Shown: in pieces, positions 17,610 to 26,563 of the stretch
Numbering within the stretch: the stretch's first letter is position 1
Layout: every line of letters begins with the position of its first letter
Source of the DNA: Sphingobacterium lumbrici
GTDB lineage: Bacteria > Bacteroidota > Bacteroidia > Sphingobacteriales > Sphingobacteriaceae
Reading direction: 5' to 3'
NCBI RefSeq assembly: GCF_006476045.1
Contig: NZ_SRZY01000027.1
Coordinates: 365,835 to 429,834, forward strand
DNA length: 64,000 nt
Translations under genes and position numbers: made by a program
Notes under the pieces: model-generated
The model's database searches: none
What the model saw: only the letters and a program-made list of their open reading frames with translations
What the model was told of the DNA's origin: nothing

Positions 17610-18212
17610 ATGATTTACGGATACATTAGAGTAAGTACAGACAAGCAAACGGTAGAAAACCAACGTTATGAGATTAATAATTTTTGTGAAAGACAAGAAA
17701 TCTTGGTGAATAAATGGATAGAGGAAACGATTTCAGGTGCCAAGAACGTGGATGATCGGAAATTGGGTAAACTCCTCAAGAAAATGAAAAAAGGCGATAT
17801 TCTTATTTGCTCAGAGCTTTCCCGCTTGGGGAGAAACTTACTCATGATTATGGGCGTACTAAATGAATGTATGAATCGAGATATCCAGGTATGGACAATA
17901 AAAGATAATTATCGTCTGGGAAGTGACATCAATTCTAAAGTATTGGCTTTTGCTTTTGGTTTATCAGCTGAGATAGAACGAAACTTAATTTCACAGCGTA
18001 CGAAAGAGGCGTTGGCAAGAAAACGAGCGGAAGGAGTTGTTCTCGGTCGGCCGGTTGGAAGTAAATCATCCAAAACAAAGTTAACTGGTCAAGAAAAGAA
18101 AATACAAGAGTTACTCGACAAAAAAGTGTCTTATTCTGCTATCGGCAGAATTCTGGGGGTACATCGTCTAACCGTATCGTCATTTGCTCTGAATCAAAAA
18201 TTAAAATCATAA
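17610..18212 (+). CDS. Serine recombinase, Mpi-like DNA invertase
   Basis: A 200-residue small serine recombinase. The N-terminal resolvase domain starts MIYGYIRVSTDKQT with catalytic Ser9, followed by the conserved ELSRLGRN (about 70-77) and the long E-helix with IERNLISQRTKEALARKRAEG (about 130-150). The C-terminal helix-turn-helix (YSAIGRILGVHRLTVSSF) binds DNA. The segment IQVWTIKDNYRLGSDINSKVLAFAFGLSAEIERN is typical of Mpi, the invertase that flips many promoters in Bacteroides. It starts 91 bp beyond the right 25-bp repeat and is the obvious enzyme for flipping 15784-17518. It may also act on other sites in the genome. Confidence 0.92.
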   Translation: MIYGYIRVSTDKQTVENQRYEINNFCERQEILVNKWIEETISGAKNVDDRKLGKLLKKMKKGDILICSELSRLGRNLLMIMGVLNECMNRDIQVWTIKDNYRLGSDINSKVLAFAFGLSAEIERNLISQRTKEALARKRAEGVVLGRPVGSKSSKTKLTGQEKKIQELLDKKVSYSAIGRILGVHRLTVSSFALNQKLKS

Positions 18213-18215
18213 TCT

Positions 18216-18253
18216 TATTTTTGTCGCAAATTTTTACTATTTTTACGACAAAA
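18216..18253 (+). promoter_or_regulatory. AbiE promoter with overlapping inverted-repeat operator
   Basis: TATTTTTG (18216-18223) is a consensus -7 box. TTTTGTCG (18219-18226) and CGACAAAA (18246-18253) form a perfect 8-bp inverted repeat with a 19-bp spacer that overlaps the box. AbiEi-type antitoxins are known to repress their own promoter by binding inverted repeats, so this is a good operator candidate. Confidence 0.6.
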
Positions 18254-18268
18254 TAATCAATATAAAGT

Positions 18269-18880
18269 TTGGAAAGTGTTGATAATAAAATAATTGCAAA
18301 GATTAAAAAAGCCAAGAGGGGTTCGCTATTCTTTATCGAAGATTTTCTTAATTTGGGTACTTCTAAAGCCGTATCCAAAGCATTGGAACGATTGGTAGAA
18401 AAAGAAGATTTGTCGCGGGTGTCTCGTGGTATCTACTCCCGATTAAGAATAGATCCTATATTAGGGGCTATTTCTCCGACTACAGAAGAAATAGCCGAAG
18501 CAGTTCGTCGAAGAGATAAAGCAAGGATTATTCCTACCGGTATATTAGCACTAAATGCATTGGGTCTATCTCCACAGGTTCCGATGAATTTGGTCTACCT
18601 TACAGATGGAGCTGCACGTACTATACAAATAGGAAAGCGTAAAATTGTATTCAAGAAAACAAGTCCTCGAAATCTCGCAGCAATTGGGTCGATAAGTAGT
18701 TTAGCAATTCAGGCACTTCGTGAAATAGGTAAAGACAATGTAACAGAAGATGAAATAAATAGTATCCTTCGACAATTAGAAAAAGAAGACCCTTACCGCT
18801 TACAACACGATATAAAATTAGCCCCGGAATGGATTAGAATTATTATGCGTCAGGCTTTAAAAACAAACAGAAATGATTAA
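18269..18880 (+). CDS. AbiEi-type (DUF6088) antitoxin/transcriptional repressor
   Basis: A 203-residue protein whose only sensible start is a TTG at 18269. Its N-terminal 60 residues form a winged helix (IAKIKKAKRGSLFFIEDFLNLG, ALERLVEKEDLSRVSRGIYSR), and the middle part (RDKARIIPTGILALNALGLSPQVP) matches the AbiEi/DUF6088 pattern. In type IV toxin-antitoxin systems this antitoxin does not bind the toxin but opposes it and represses the operon. It overlaps the AbiEii gene by 8 bp, so expression is coupled. The operator candidate lies 16 bp upstream. The toxin gene and the PLD-helicase follow in the same direction. Confidence 0.85.
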   Translation: MESVDNKIIAKIKKAKRGSLFFIEDFLNLGTSKAVSKALERLVEKEDLSRVSRGIYSRLRIDPILGAISPTTEEIAEAVRRRDKARIIPTGILALNALGLSPQVPMNLVYLTDGAARTIQIGKRKIVFKKTSPRNLAAIGSISSLAIQALREIGKDNVTEDEINSILRQLEKEDPYRLQHDIKLAPEWIRIIMRQALKTNRND

Positions 18881-19898
18881 TTGGCTCACCATACCAACAG
18901 AAACTCAAATCAACGCCTATAATCAAGTCGCTGAACATATTGGGATTCCTCCTTCTGTGGCAGAAAAAGACTGGTGGGTAGTACGTACCTTGGAAATTGT
19001 TTTTAAAACAAGTGCTGCTGAACATCTTGTGTTCAAAGGAGGAACATCATTGAGTAAATCTTGGAATCTTATTCATCGGTTTTCAGAAGATATTGACTTA
19101 GCCATTGACCGAAAGTTTTTAGGGTTTGGTGGTGTATTGTCAAAGAATAAACGAACTCAGTTAAGAAAGGCTGCGAATAAATATACCTCTGAACATTTTT
19201 ACGCAGAAATACAGGATAAATTTGCAACATACGGATTTAAGAATCTGGAATTTAACCTTGTAGAAGCTAAAGACAGTGATCAGGATCCTCGGATTATTGA
19301 AATTTATTATCCTAATGTTATACAGAGCTTGGGCTACGTTCAGCCTCGAATACAGATAGAAATTGGTTGTCGTTCATTAATAGAACCTTATACCTTGCGA
19401 CCTGTAACTTCTTTTTTAGATAATTTGTATGCTGACAGGGATTTCTCAGCATCGCCTGTGGTAATCCCAACAGTCAATCCTGAACGAACCTTCTTAGAAA
19501 AGCTTTTTCTTTTACATGAGGAGTTTCATAAACCTTTAGAAAAGATAAGGGTCGATCGGTTGAGTCGTCATCTGTATGATATAGATCAATTATCAAAAAG
19601 CAAATACTTAATGGCTGTTGAAGACGATGAGTTGTATAAAACAATTGTAGAACACCGATTTAACTTTACAAAAGTAGCAGGTATAGATTACAATCTGTTA
19701 TCGCCAAAAACACTTGACTTTATTCCAGTCAGTGAGGTGCTAGAGGCTTGGGAGCGTGATTACAAAAAGATGAGAGAAGAAATGATCTATCAACCGGATG
19801 CTCCAACATTTGACGAAATTGTAGAACAACTAAAAGTTATCAAGAATAAAATCAACCAACAGGATTGGAATTTGGGAAAAACATATCCTAATCCTTAG
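18873..19898 (+). CDS. AbiEii/AbiGii family nucleotidyltransferase toxin
   Basis: A 341-residue protein of the DUF1814 group. The nucleotidyltransferase core is visible as KGGTSLSK (about 50-57) followed by RFSEDIDLAID (about 69-79), with the metal-binding Asp pair. The C-terminal signatures PERTFLEKLFLLHEE (about 204-218) and RHLYDIDQL (about 230-238) are also family hallmarks. AbiEii toxins modify an RNA target, reported as tRNA for related proteins, and cause abortive phage infection or stasis. It is coupled to the AbiEi antitoxin upstream and lies 26 bp ahead of the helicase gene, an arrangement that would make loss of the defence locus costly to the cell. Confidence 0.87.
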   Translation: MINWLTIPTETQINAYNQVAEHIGIPPSVAEKDWWVVRTLEIVFKTSAAEHLVFKGGTSLSKSWNLIHRFSEDIDLAIDRKFLGFGGVLSKNKRTQLRKAANKYTSEHFYAEIQDKFATYGFKNLEFNLVEAKDSDQDPRIIEIYYPNVIQSLGYVQPRIQIEIGCRSLIEPYTLRPVTSFLDNLYADRDFSASPVVIPTVNPERTFLEKLFLLHEEFHKPLEKIRVDRLSRHLYDIDQLSKSKYLMAVEDDELYKTIVEHRFNFTKVAGIDYNLLSPKTLDFIPVSEVLEAWERDYKKMREEMIYQPDAPTFDEIVEQLKVIKNKINQQDWNLGKTYPNP

Positions 19899-19924
19899 TA
19901 ATCGCAGAATAAAAAACATTTAAA

Positions 19925-22900
19925 ATGCCAAATAATTTTATCACCAATAATAAACAGCAAAAGACACTAAAAGGAAGGTTAAACACTTTAATCTCTATTA
20001 GCGACGAACTGAAATTCTTAGTAGGATTTTTTTACTTCAACGGTTGGGCGGAGATTTATCAAAGTTTACAGAAAAAGCCTGAACAAAAATTAAAAATACT
20101 GGTCGGATTACAAGTATTTCAACACGCGGGAAGCATTATCGAATATGCTGAAAACTTGGAAGAAGGGTTCTCAAATGATGAGGTATTTCAAAATTATCTT
20201 GTTTCATTAGGATTTGCATTGAATAATGAAGAAATGGATACAGAAGAATTTTACAATCAGGTAGGCTTCTTTGTTCAGATGATCGAAGAAGGCAGGCTGG
20301 AAATACGTAAAACGGAAAATCCAAATCACGCAAAATTATATCTCTTCCATTTAAACGAAGATCAGGCAGAAAAACAAGGTATGCCCGGACAATTTATAAC
20401 CGGAAGTAGTAACCTGACCCGTTCCGGCTTACATAATCAGGAAGAGTTTAATGTGGAAATTAAAGATTATGGTTACGCTGATGCCATTCAATATTTTGAC
20501 GAATTGTGGGAACGGGCAACCCCCATCACTGATCATTTGGAAAACCGTAAGATACTGATTGACTTTATCAAAAATAAAACACAAGTTGCTACGATAACAC
20601 CTTTTGAAGCTTATTGTCTGGTTATAAAAACGTATCTCGATCTGCAAAATCAGGAAAATGAAGAAGTGGATTTAGATGCGCTATTGGATAAGATGGAGTT
20701 TAAAAAATTCAGTTACCAGTCAGATGCGGTGAATCAAGCCATCCAAATGATCAAAGAACATAATGGTTGTATTATCGCTGATGTGGTAGGTTTAGGAAAA
20801 TCGGTTATTGCGTCAATGATTGCCCGACAGATGAACAAACGGGGTATTATCATTTGTCCTCCCGGATTAATGGGGGATGCCGAAAAGAAAGACAGCGGTT
20901 GGTGGGAATATTTAGAAAAGTTCGGATTGCATAACTGGCAGGTTTACAGTCGGGGAAAAATAGATCAAATTGCTGATAATATTGAAGGAAGAGACTTTGA
21001 AGTGATTATCGTAGATGAAGCACACTATTTTCGCAATCAGGATACGGCTGACTACGAAGCATTATCAATGATTTGCCGTGGCAAAAAAGTGATTCTTTTG
21101 TCGGCTACGCCATTCAATAATTCTCCAGCAGATATTTTTTCTTTACTAAAGCTATTTATTGTTCCTGGGAAATCAACCATTTCTTTGGAGGACAATCTGG
21201 CAGGGAAGTTCAGTCGTCTGAACTACGAGTATAAGCAGTTGTCTTTTATATTTAAACATTGGAACTCTGCTGACGATAAGAAAAGAAAGATGGCAGAGAA
21301 TTATTACACAACAATGGTTGATGAAAATTTACCAATAGATATTAAAAAAGTAAAAGCCCAAACACAACGTCTTTCAAACGATATCAAACGTATTATAAGC
21401 CCTGTAGTAATTCGCAGAAACCGTCTGGATCTGAAGCAGGATTATGTATATGCCAAAGAAGTGGGGGAGCTCTCTGAGGTTAAACTGTTAAAAGAAGGAT
21501 TTTATTATCTGGATGCGCAACAAGATGAATTTTATGACAATATCATCAGTAAGTACTTTGCAGAAAACGGGTTATTTACTGGTGCGATTTATCAGCCATT
21601 TAGTTACGAAAAAATATTGAGTGATAAGCTGGATGAATTTGGGAACCGACAATACAACCAACAGAAAAACTTATATGATTTTATGCGTCGTATTTTGGTG
21701 AAACGGTTCGAGTCTTCGTTTGGTTCTTTTGAAAAATCCATAGAACGGTTTTTACAGGTACATTTATTAGTAAAAGATTTTATTGATAAGACAGGAAAAT
21801 TTATTTTAGATCGTTCTTTTATTGATCGAATCAAGGATTTTGAAATTGAATATATTGAAGCCAATTTAGAGAAATATGCTGCTGGCGATCTCAAACGAAA
21901 AACTCCTAAAAATAATGAAGTTTATGACATTGACATCTTCCAAAGAAGACAGGAATTTTTAGATGATATAGATTCGGATATTCAATTGTTTGAGGCTATT
22001 CAAAAACGATTAAAAGACTTAAAGTTAGTCGAGAAAGATCCTAAACAGGAAGAAATTATTAAAAAAATAAAAAATCTTTTAGTAAACGAACCGGACAGAA
22101 AGATTATCCTATTCTCAGAATATGTAGATACCATTCATCATCTCGAAAAACGGTTTAGAAAAGAATTTGGAAATGATGTTTTGATATGTGATGGTAAAGT
22201 ATCAAAAGAATTAGCCAAAAATCTAAACAGCGATTTCAATGCACAGTATAAAGGTTCAAAAACTAATCATTTTAAAATATTGCTAACCTCAGATAAGCTG
22301 TCCGAAGGATTCAATTTGAACAGGGCTGGAGCTATTATCAATTATGATATTCCCTGGAATCCCACACGTGTTATTCAGCGTGTAGGTCGTATTAATCGTA
22401 TTGGGTCTAAAGTGTATGATGAATTATTTATTTTGAATTTCTTCCCTTCATTAAAGGGGGCTGATATTGTAAAATCAAGAGAAATCGCGCAGCAAAAAAT
22501 GTTTTTAATTCATAATGCTCTGGGAGAAGATGCTAAAATATTTGATGAAGATGAAGAGCCTACAGCTGCTGCTTTGGGATCAAAAATCAACATTAATCCG
22601 CAAGAAGAAGGAGAAGTAAATACAATTACCAAAATCAGAAATCTATATGCAGATCTACAAAAGAAGCACCCTGAGATCATCGATAAAATTAGTCAGCTTC
22701 CACCTCGCGTGAAAACTGCTAAAAAACATTCCGAATACGAATTAAATGTATTACGACGTAAAGGATTGAGTTTGTTTGCTCAGACTGTAGGAAAAGAAGA
22801 AAACAGAACAATCAGAGAGATTGATTTTGAAGATCTTCTACAAAAAATAGCTTGTGTGATTGACGAACCGACTTTAAAGCTTTCATCTGTTTTCTGGAGC

Positions 22901-23281
22901 TTGTATGAAGAGGTAAAAGAATTCAAACCAAAATATAAAATGGGTAGAAGCGAGATATCTCTGGAACAAAAAGCAGAGGCAAACCTCAAGAAATCACTTA
23001 GAATTTTAAAAGATTTGAATTTCGAAAATCTGAACTTTATACAAATGTTGATAAAGGATTTGCGTCATTATCACACGCTTTCCACTAAAAGTATTAGACG
23101 TATAGGTGCTCAGGAATTATCCGATGATAAAAAATCTATTCGGTACTTCTTAGAAGAAATCACATATCTAAAACAGCATCTTGGCGAAAGCTATTTGGAT
23201 GATATTGAATCCAGAACAAAAGGCAGAAATAAAGAAGTAATCATAGCCATTGAGAATAATGATTTGAGAGAATTAATGTAA
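19925..23281 (+). CDS. Helicase with N-terminal phospholipase-D-like nuclease domain
   Basis: A 1118-residue protein. The N-terminal 180 residues carry a single PLD motif: HAKLYLF (from residue 135) with GSSNLTRSGL about 22 residues later, as in PLD-type nucleases that act as dimers. An SF2 helicase follows: ADVVGLGKS (Walker A, about 288-296), IIVDEAHYF (DEAH box near 364), LLSATPFNN, then the C-terminal lobe with LLTSDKLSEGFNL and motif VI QRVGRINRIGS. The tail (about 1000-1118) is helical. Such proteins are the motor and putative nuclease of restriction-like systems and commonly sit with Eco57I-type methyltransferases, here the one at 13096. It is probably transcribed with the AbiE pair. 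DISARM-like identity was not supported because no DUF1998 gene is present. Confidence 0.87.
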   Translation: MPNNFITNNKQQKTLKGRLNTLISISDELKFLVGFFYFNGWAEIYQSLQKKPEQKLKILVGLQVFQHAGSIIEYAENLEEGFSNDEVFQNYLVSLGFALNNEEMDTEEFYNQVGFFVQMIEEGRLEIRKTENPNHAKLYLFHLNEDQAEKQGMPGQFITGSSNLTRSGLHNQEEFNVEIKDYGYADAIQYFDELWERATPITDHLENRKILIDFIKNKTQVATITPFEAYCLVIKTYLDLQNQENEEVDLDALLDKMEFKKFSYQSDAVNQAIQMIKEHNGCIIADVVGLGKSVIASMIARQMNKRGIIICPPGLMGDAEKKDSGWWEYLEKFGLHNWQVYSRGKIDQIADNIEGRDFEVIIVDEAHYFRNQDTADYEALSMICRGKKVILLSATPFNNSPADIFSLLKLFIVPGKSTISLEDNLAGKFSRLNYEYKQLSFIFKHWNSADDKKRKMAENYYTTMVDENLPIDIKKVKAQTQRLSNDIKRIISPVVIRRNRLDLKQDYVYAKEVGELSEVKLLKEGFYYLDAQQDEFYDNIISKYFAENGLFTGAIYQPFSYEKILSDKLDEFGNRQYNQQKNLYDFMRRILVKRFESSFGSFEKSIERFLQVHLLVKDFIDKTGKFILDRSFIDRIKDFEIEYIEANLEKYAAGDLKRKTPKNNEVYDIDIFQRRQEFLDDIDSDIQLFEAIQKRLKDLKLVEKDPKQEEIIKKIKNLLVNEPDRKIILFSEYVDTIHHLEKRFRKEFGNDVLICDGKVSKELAKNLNSDFNAQYKGSKTNHFKILLTSDKLSEGFNLNRAGAIINYDIPWNPTRVIQRVGRINRIGSKVYDELFILNFFPSLKGADIVKSREIAQQKMFLIHNALGEDAKIFDEDEEPTAAALGSKININPQEEGEVNTITKIRNLYADLQKKHPEIIDKISQLPPRVKTAKKHSEYELNVLRRKGLSLFAQTVGKEENRTIREIDFEDLLQKIACVIDEPTLKLSSVFWSLYEEVKEFKPKYKMGRSEISLEQKAEANLKKSLRILKDLNFENLNFIQMLIKDLRHYHTLSTKSIRRIGAQELSDDKKSIRYFLEEITYLKQHLGESYLDDIESRTKGRNKEVIIAIENNDLRELM

Positions 23282-23326
23282 AAAGCGAGGAATAGTACTA
23301 ATCTGTCCTAAAAGAACATGTTATAA

Positions 23327-24300
23327 ATGAGTTTGGAAATATTAAACAACAGAACAAATAACACTCACGAAAACGAACAGTTCCGTAGAGTTGTTGAAAT
23401 AATTGAAATAGCTTTTAATAAGTTGGGATATAATGGTGTACTAATTGATAATCCTTTTAATGAATCTTATTCTCGTTTTCGTGCCGATGCTATATTATAC
23501 TATAACAATGGTCTAATACTTATTGATTTTAAAGATTACAAAGGAATAATCAAATTACCACCAAATGAAAATGAATTTCATTCAGCAAAGTGGCATAACG
23601 AAAGTCTAAAAGACAGAAGTAGATTGGAAATAAAAGCAGGTGCAAATTTTATCAATCCATTTAGACAATTAGTTTCTTATCGCAATGCTTTTAGAGAACT
23701 GGTAGAGAAAATAAATATTTGGACGGAATAAATCCAGCAAGAATTTGTATTGCAAATATTTTTTCGGGACCAATTGAAGTTCATAATGAGGTTCCAAGAA
23801 ACTTACCCTATTACAAACTTATTCAAGAATCAGAATTAGGTAATTTCATTTATGATTTTGCGAGTGAGAATACATATAAGGAAGACATTGCAAAAGTTTT
23901 GAAAAGCATTTTCCCCGCTGAAAGATGGGTTAAAAACATAGAAATTTCCATACCTGAAACAACGATTAAAAAAGAAATAATTGAAATTGATAACGATGTA
24001 GAGAAAAATATAGTTGATTTTCTTAAGGAAGAGGAAGGTGGAATTCTTGTTTTAGAATCTATGAATTCTGATGATAGAGATGTGTGGTTACGATTTATAG
24101 CTAACGAATCTGTAAATCACAATATTCCTCAAATTGAAACATGGTCGCACTCTGCACGAATTAGTAAAAAAATTCAAACACGGAGTAATATGGTTTGGTA
24201 CGGTACAAGTGAACAAAATCACACAAAAGGATTTTTCTCAAAAATTGAAATTCTGGAAAAAACATCTGAAGATATGGCTAATGAGATTAGTAAACTTTAA
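23327..24300 (+). pseudogene. NERD-domain protein split by a frameshift
   Basis: The first frame (23327-23731, 134 codons) encodes a nuclease-related domain: RFRADAILYYNNGLILIDFKDYKG has the Asp and the D-x-K of the NERD catalytic core, and FRQLVSYRNAFREL follows. It stops after LVEKINIWTE. The other frame continues naturally as ENKYLDGINPARICIANIF and runs to 24300, giving a product of about 320 residues if one base in the A-run near 23715-23718 is discounted. The second half has KEEEGGILVLES and no clear motif. It is either a real inactivation or a sequencing slip; the rest of the frame is intact, so decay would be recent. It follows the helicase by 45 bp and probably belonged to its operon. 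Confidence 0.65.
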
Positions 24301-24323
24301 AATAAAAATTTCATTGTTCCATC

Positions 24324-24331
24324 GGATCACA
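24324..24331. repeat. Left target-site duplication of the IS66 element (GGATCACA)
   Basis: Eight bases GGATCACA border the left inverted repeat at 24332 and recur exactly at 26564-26571 beyond the right one. An 8-bp duplication is characteristic of the IS66 family. The insertion lies 23 bp past the NERD gene's stop. Confidence 0.85.
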
Positions 24332-24390
24332 GTATCCGGCCTACCAAGTGCATATTTAAATAGATTCCTATAGGATTTATCTTTGCTTAC

Positions 24391-24675
24391 ATGAATTTAT
24401 TAGAAAGTAAGCGCGAGAAAATGCTCTCGTTAGTCGCCCAATGGGGAGAGAGTGGTCAAAGCCAAAAGGATTTTTGTTCTTTCCACGGAATCAAGGTCTG
24501 TACGCTGGGTTATTGGATCAAAAAGAGTTCAGAACAGGGTGAACAAGGTGGATTTACGGAAATCCGCTCCACCATGGTTGAATCAGGAAAGATCGAAGTC
24601 ATTTATCCCAATGGGGTCCGCATCAGTACAGATGGTGATCTATCATTGGTCGCCAAACTTATTCATATTTATTAG
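24391..24675 (+). CDS. tnpA: IS66 TnpA (accessory protein with helix-turn-helix)
   Basis: A 94-residue protein with the IS66 Orf1 pattern: LVAQWGESGQSQKDFCSFHGIK and TLGYWIKK form a small helix-turn-helix, and IEVIYPNGVRI is the usual C-terminal strand. Its stop overlaps the GTG start of tnpB by one base (TAGTG), which couples their translation. It is needed for transposition along with tnpB and tnpC in studied IS66 elements. Confidence 0.88.
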   Translation: MNLLESKREKMLSLVAQWGESGQSQKDFCSFHGIKVCTLGYWIKKSSEQGEQGGFTEIRSTMVESGKIEVIYPNGVRISTDGDLSLVAKLIHIY

Positions 24676-25013
24676 TGTTTGCGCTCGGATCATCGCATCG
24701 GTTCTATCTTTTTAACGGCCATTGCGATATGAGAAAATCATTTGACGGGCTTTGTGGTTTAATCAGTTCGAACATGCAGCGCCAAGCTACCAGTGGCGAG
24801 GTGTTTGTATTTCTGAACCGTAGCCGTACGCATATGAAGCTGCTGCATTGGGAAAAAGGAGGCTTCGTGCTGTATTATAAACGACTGGAAAGTGGAACTT
24901 TTTTACCGCCCAATGTAAAAGATGGAGAGTTTTCTTGGAGTGACCTGGTGCTCATGGTCGAAGGCATACAGGTGGTAAAAAGCATTCGCAAAAAGCGTTT
25001 TTTATTACCATAA
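24675..25013 (+). CDS. tnpB: IS66 TnpB (Orf2)
   Basis: A 112-residue protein that matches the IS66 Orf2 family: GHCDMRKSFDGLCGLI, GEVFVFLNRSRTHMKLLHWEKGGFVLYYKRLESG. The start is a GTG that overlaps the tnpA stop. The biochemical role is unknown, but the protein is required together with TnpA and TnpC. It is of full length and is followed 49 bp later by tnpC. Confidence 0.92.
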   Translation: MFALGSSHRFYLFNGHCDMRKSFDGLCGLISSNMQRQATSGEVFVFLNRSRTHMKLLHWEKGGFVLYYKRLESGTFLPPNVKDGEFSWSDLVLMVEGIQVVKSIRKKRFLLP

Positions 25014-25062
25014 AACAGGCTTTTCAGTTGCTGTAAACCTGATTTATTCGTACTTTTAGGGT

Positions 25063-26547
25063 ATGGGAACAGCACTGGAAAATCTATCAAAAGAAGACCT
25101 TTTAAAGGTTATTTCCAGTCGTGACCAGAAGATAGATTACTTAGAATCGCAACTTGCGATGTACAAACGTATGCAGTTTGGACAGAAGCGCGAACGTTTC
25201 GAAGGCGATTCCAACCAGATAGCTCTTCCCTTTGAAGCAGAGCCTGCTGAAGTGGAACAGCAACAGGAAGAAACCAAAGAAAAGATTGAGTACGTACGTA
25301 AACGTCCCAACCATAAAGGACGGGCTAAACTTCCGGCACATCTTCCCGTAGAGGAAATCGAAATCCACCCAGAAGGCGATTTGTCGGAAATGGTATGCAT
25401 CGGTAAAGAAATTACCGAAGAACTAGAATGTGAACCGGCTAAGTTCTATATCAAACGCTACATCCGTTATAAATATGCGGCTAAAAATGGAGACGGAGTA
25501 TCCATCGCCGAGCTTCCTGAACGGGTAATCGATAAAGGAATCCCGGGAGCAGGTCTACTGGCCATGATCCTGACCGGTAAGTACATGGATCACCTCCCTC
25601 TGTACCGTCAGAAGCAGATCTTCGCCAGGGAAAACATACAGATCCCATCCTCAACAATCGAAGGATGGACCAAGCAGGCATTGGAAAAATTGGAACCATT
25701 GTATGAACAACTCATTTTCGATACCAAAGCCAAGGGGTATCTTCAGGTTGATGAAACGCCAATAAAAGTATTGGATAGCGATAAAAAGGGCGCCGCCCAT
25801 CAAGGTTATTATTGGGCCTATCATGCTCCGCTGGACGGAACCGTACTGTTTGATTATAGTCCCACACGTGGTGGCATCGCCGCTGTACCTATGCTTGGAG
25901 ATTTCAAAGGATATCTCCAGACGGATGGGTACGCCGTGTACGAGAAGTACGGAAAGAAGAAAGAGGTGACACACCTGGCCTGTTGGGCGCATGCTCGCCG
26001 TGAGTTTGAAAAAGCATTGGATAACGACAAACGAAGAGCTGAAAAAGCATTGCTATTGATCCAACAATTGTATGCAACCGAAAGGAAAGCCAAAGAAGAA
26101 AACCTTTCTCCCCAGCAAATCAAAGAACTTAGACTAGCTGAATCACTGCCCGCAATCAACGAGTTGGGGAAATGGATCTTCGAAGAAATAAAGAATACTC
26201 TGCCCAAAAGCCAGATTGGGAAAGCGATGGCCTATGCGTATGCACGTTGGGACGCTTTATCAGCTTATTTATACGATGGAAACCTTTTTATTGATAATAA
26301 TCTTGTCGAGAATGCGATAAGACCCATAGCCCTGGGAAGGAAAAACTATCTCTTTGCGGGGAGCCACGAAGCGGCGCAACGGTCGGCTATGGTCTATTCT
26401 TTCTTCGCCATTTGTAAGAAGCATGAAATCAATCCTTTTCAATGGCTGAAATATACATTGCAAAATATCATGTCAATAAACCATAAAAACTTAAAGGAGC
26501 TATATCCTCAGAACTATAAACAAATCATCGGGCAATCAAACATGTAG
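25063..26547 (+). CDS. tnpC: IS66 transposase TnpC
   Basis: A 494-residue transposase. An N-terminal leucine-rich helix (SRDQKIDYLESQLAMYKRMQF, about 19-39) precedes a zinc-binding-like region and the DDE core. The catalytic acidic residues lie in LQVDETPIKV (about 227-236), LQTDGYAVYEKYG (about 285-297) and NNLVENAIRP (about 407-416). The C-terminus (KHEINPFQWLKY, LYPQNYKQ) is nearly identical to the fragment at 63890-64000. All motifs are intact. Confidence 0.93.
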   Translation: MGTALENLSKEDLLKVISSRDQKIDYLESQLAMYKRMQFGQKRERFEGDSNQIALPFEAEPAEVEQQQEETKEKIEYVRKRPNHKGRAKLPAHLPVEEIEIHPEGDLSEMVCIGKEITEELECEPAKFYIKRYIRYKYAAKNGDGVSIAELPERVIDKGIPGAGLLAMILTGKYMDHLPLYRQKQIFARENIQIPSSTIEGWTKQALEKLEPLYEQLIFDTKAKGYLQVDETPIKVLDSDKKGAAHQGYYWAYHAPLDGTVLFDYSPTRGGIAAVPMLGDFKGYLQTDGYAVYEKYGKKKEVTHLACWAHARREFEKALDNDKRRAEKALLLIQQLYATERKAKEENLSPQQIKELRLAESLPAINELGKWIFEEIKNTLPKSQIGKAMAYAYARWDALSAYLYDGNLFIDNNLVENAIRPIALGRKNYLFAGSHEAAQRSAMVYSFFAICKKHEINPFQWLKYTLQNIMSINHKNLKELYPQNYKQIIGQSNM

Positions 26548-26563
26548 TTCGTAGGGCGGATAC

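Larger units (their letters stand above)
24332..26563 (+). mobile_element. IS66 family insertion sequence, complete
   Basis: The element is 2232 bp. Its imperfect terminal inverted repeats are GTATCCGGCCTAC (24332-24344) and GTAGGGCGGATAC (26551-26563), differing at one position and beginning with GTA as in other IS66 members. It carries the three standard genes tnpA, tnpB and tnpC in one direction, none visibly broken, and is bordered by an exact 8-bp duplication. The element therefore looks young and probably active. A relative with about the same C-terminal transposase sequence lies at the right window edge. Confidence 0.92.

Noticed and set aside
13096..23281. DISARM or BREX assignment of the methyltransferase-helicase locus
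   Set aside because: No DUF1998 (drmB), no separate drmC, and no BrxC/PglZ genes are present. A split restriction system fits better.
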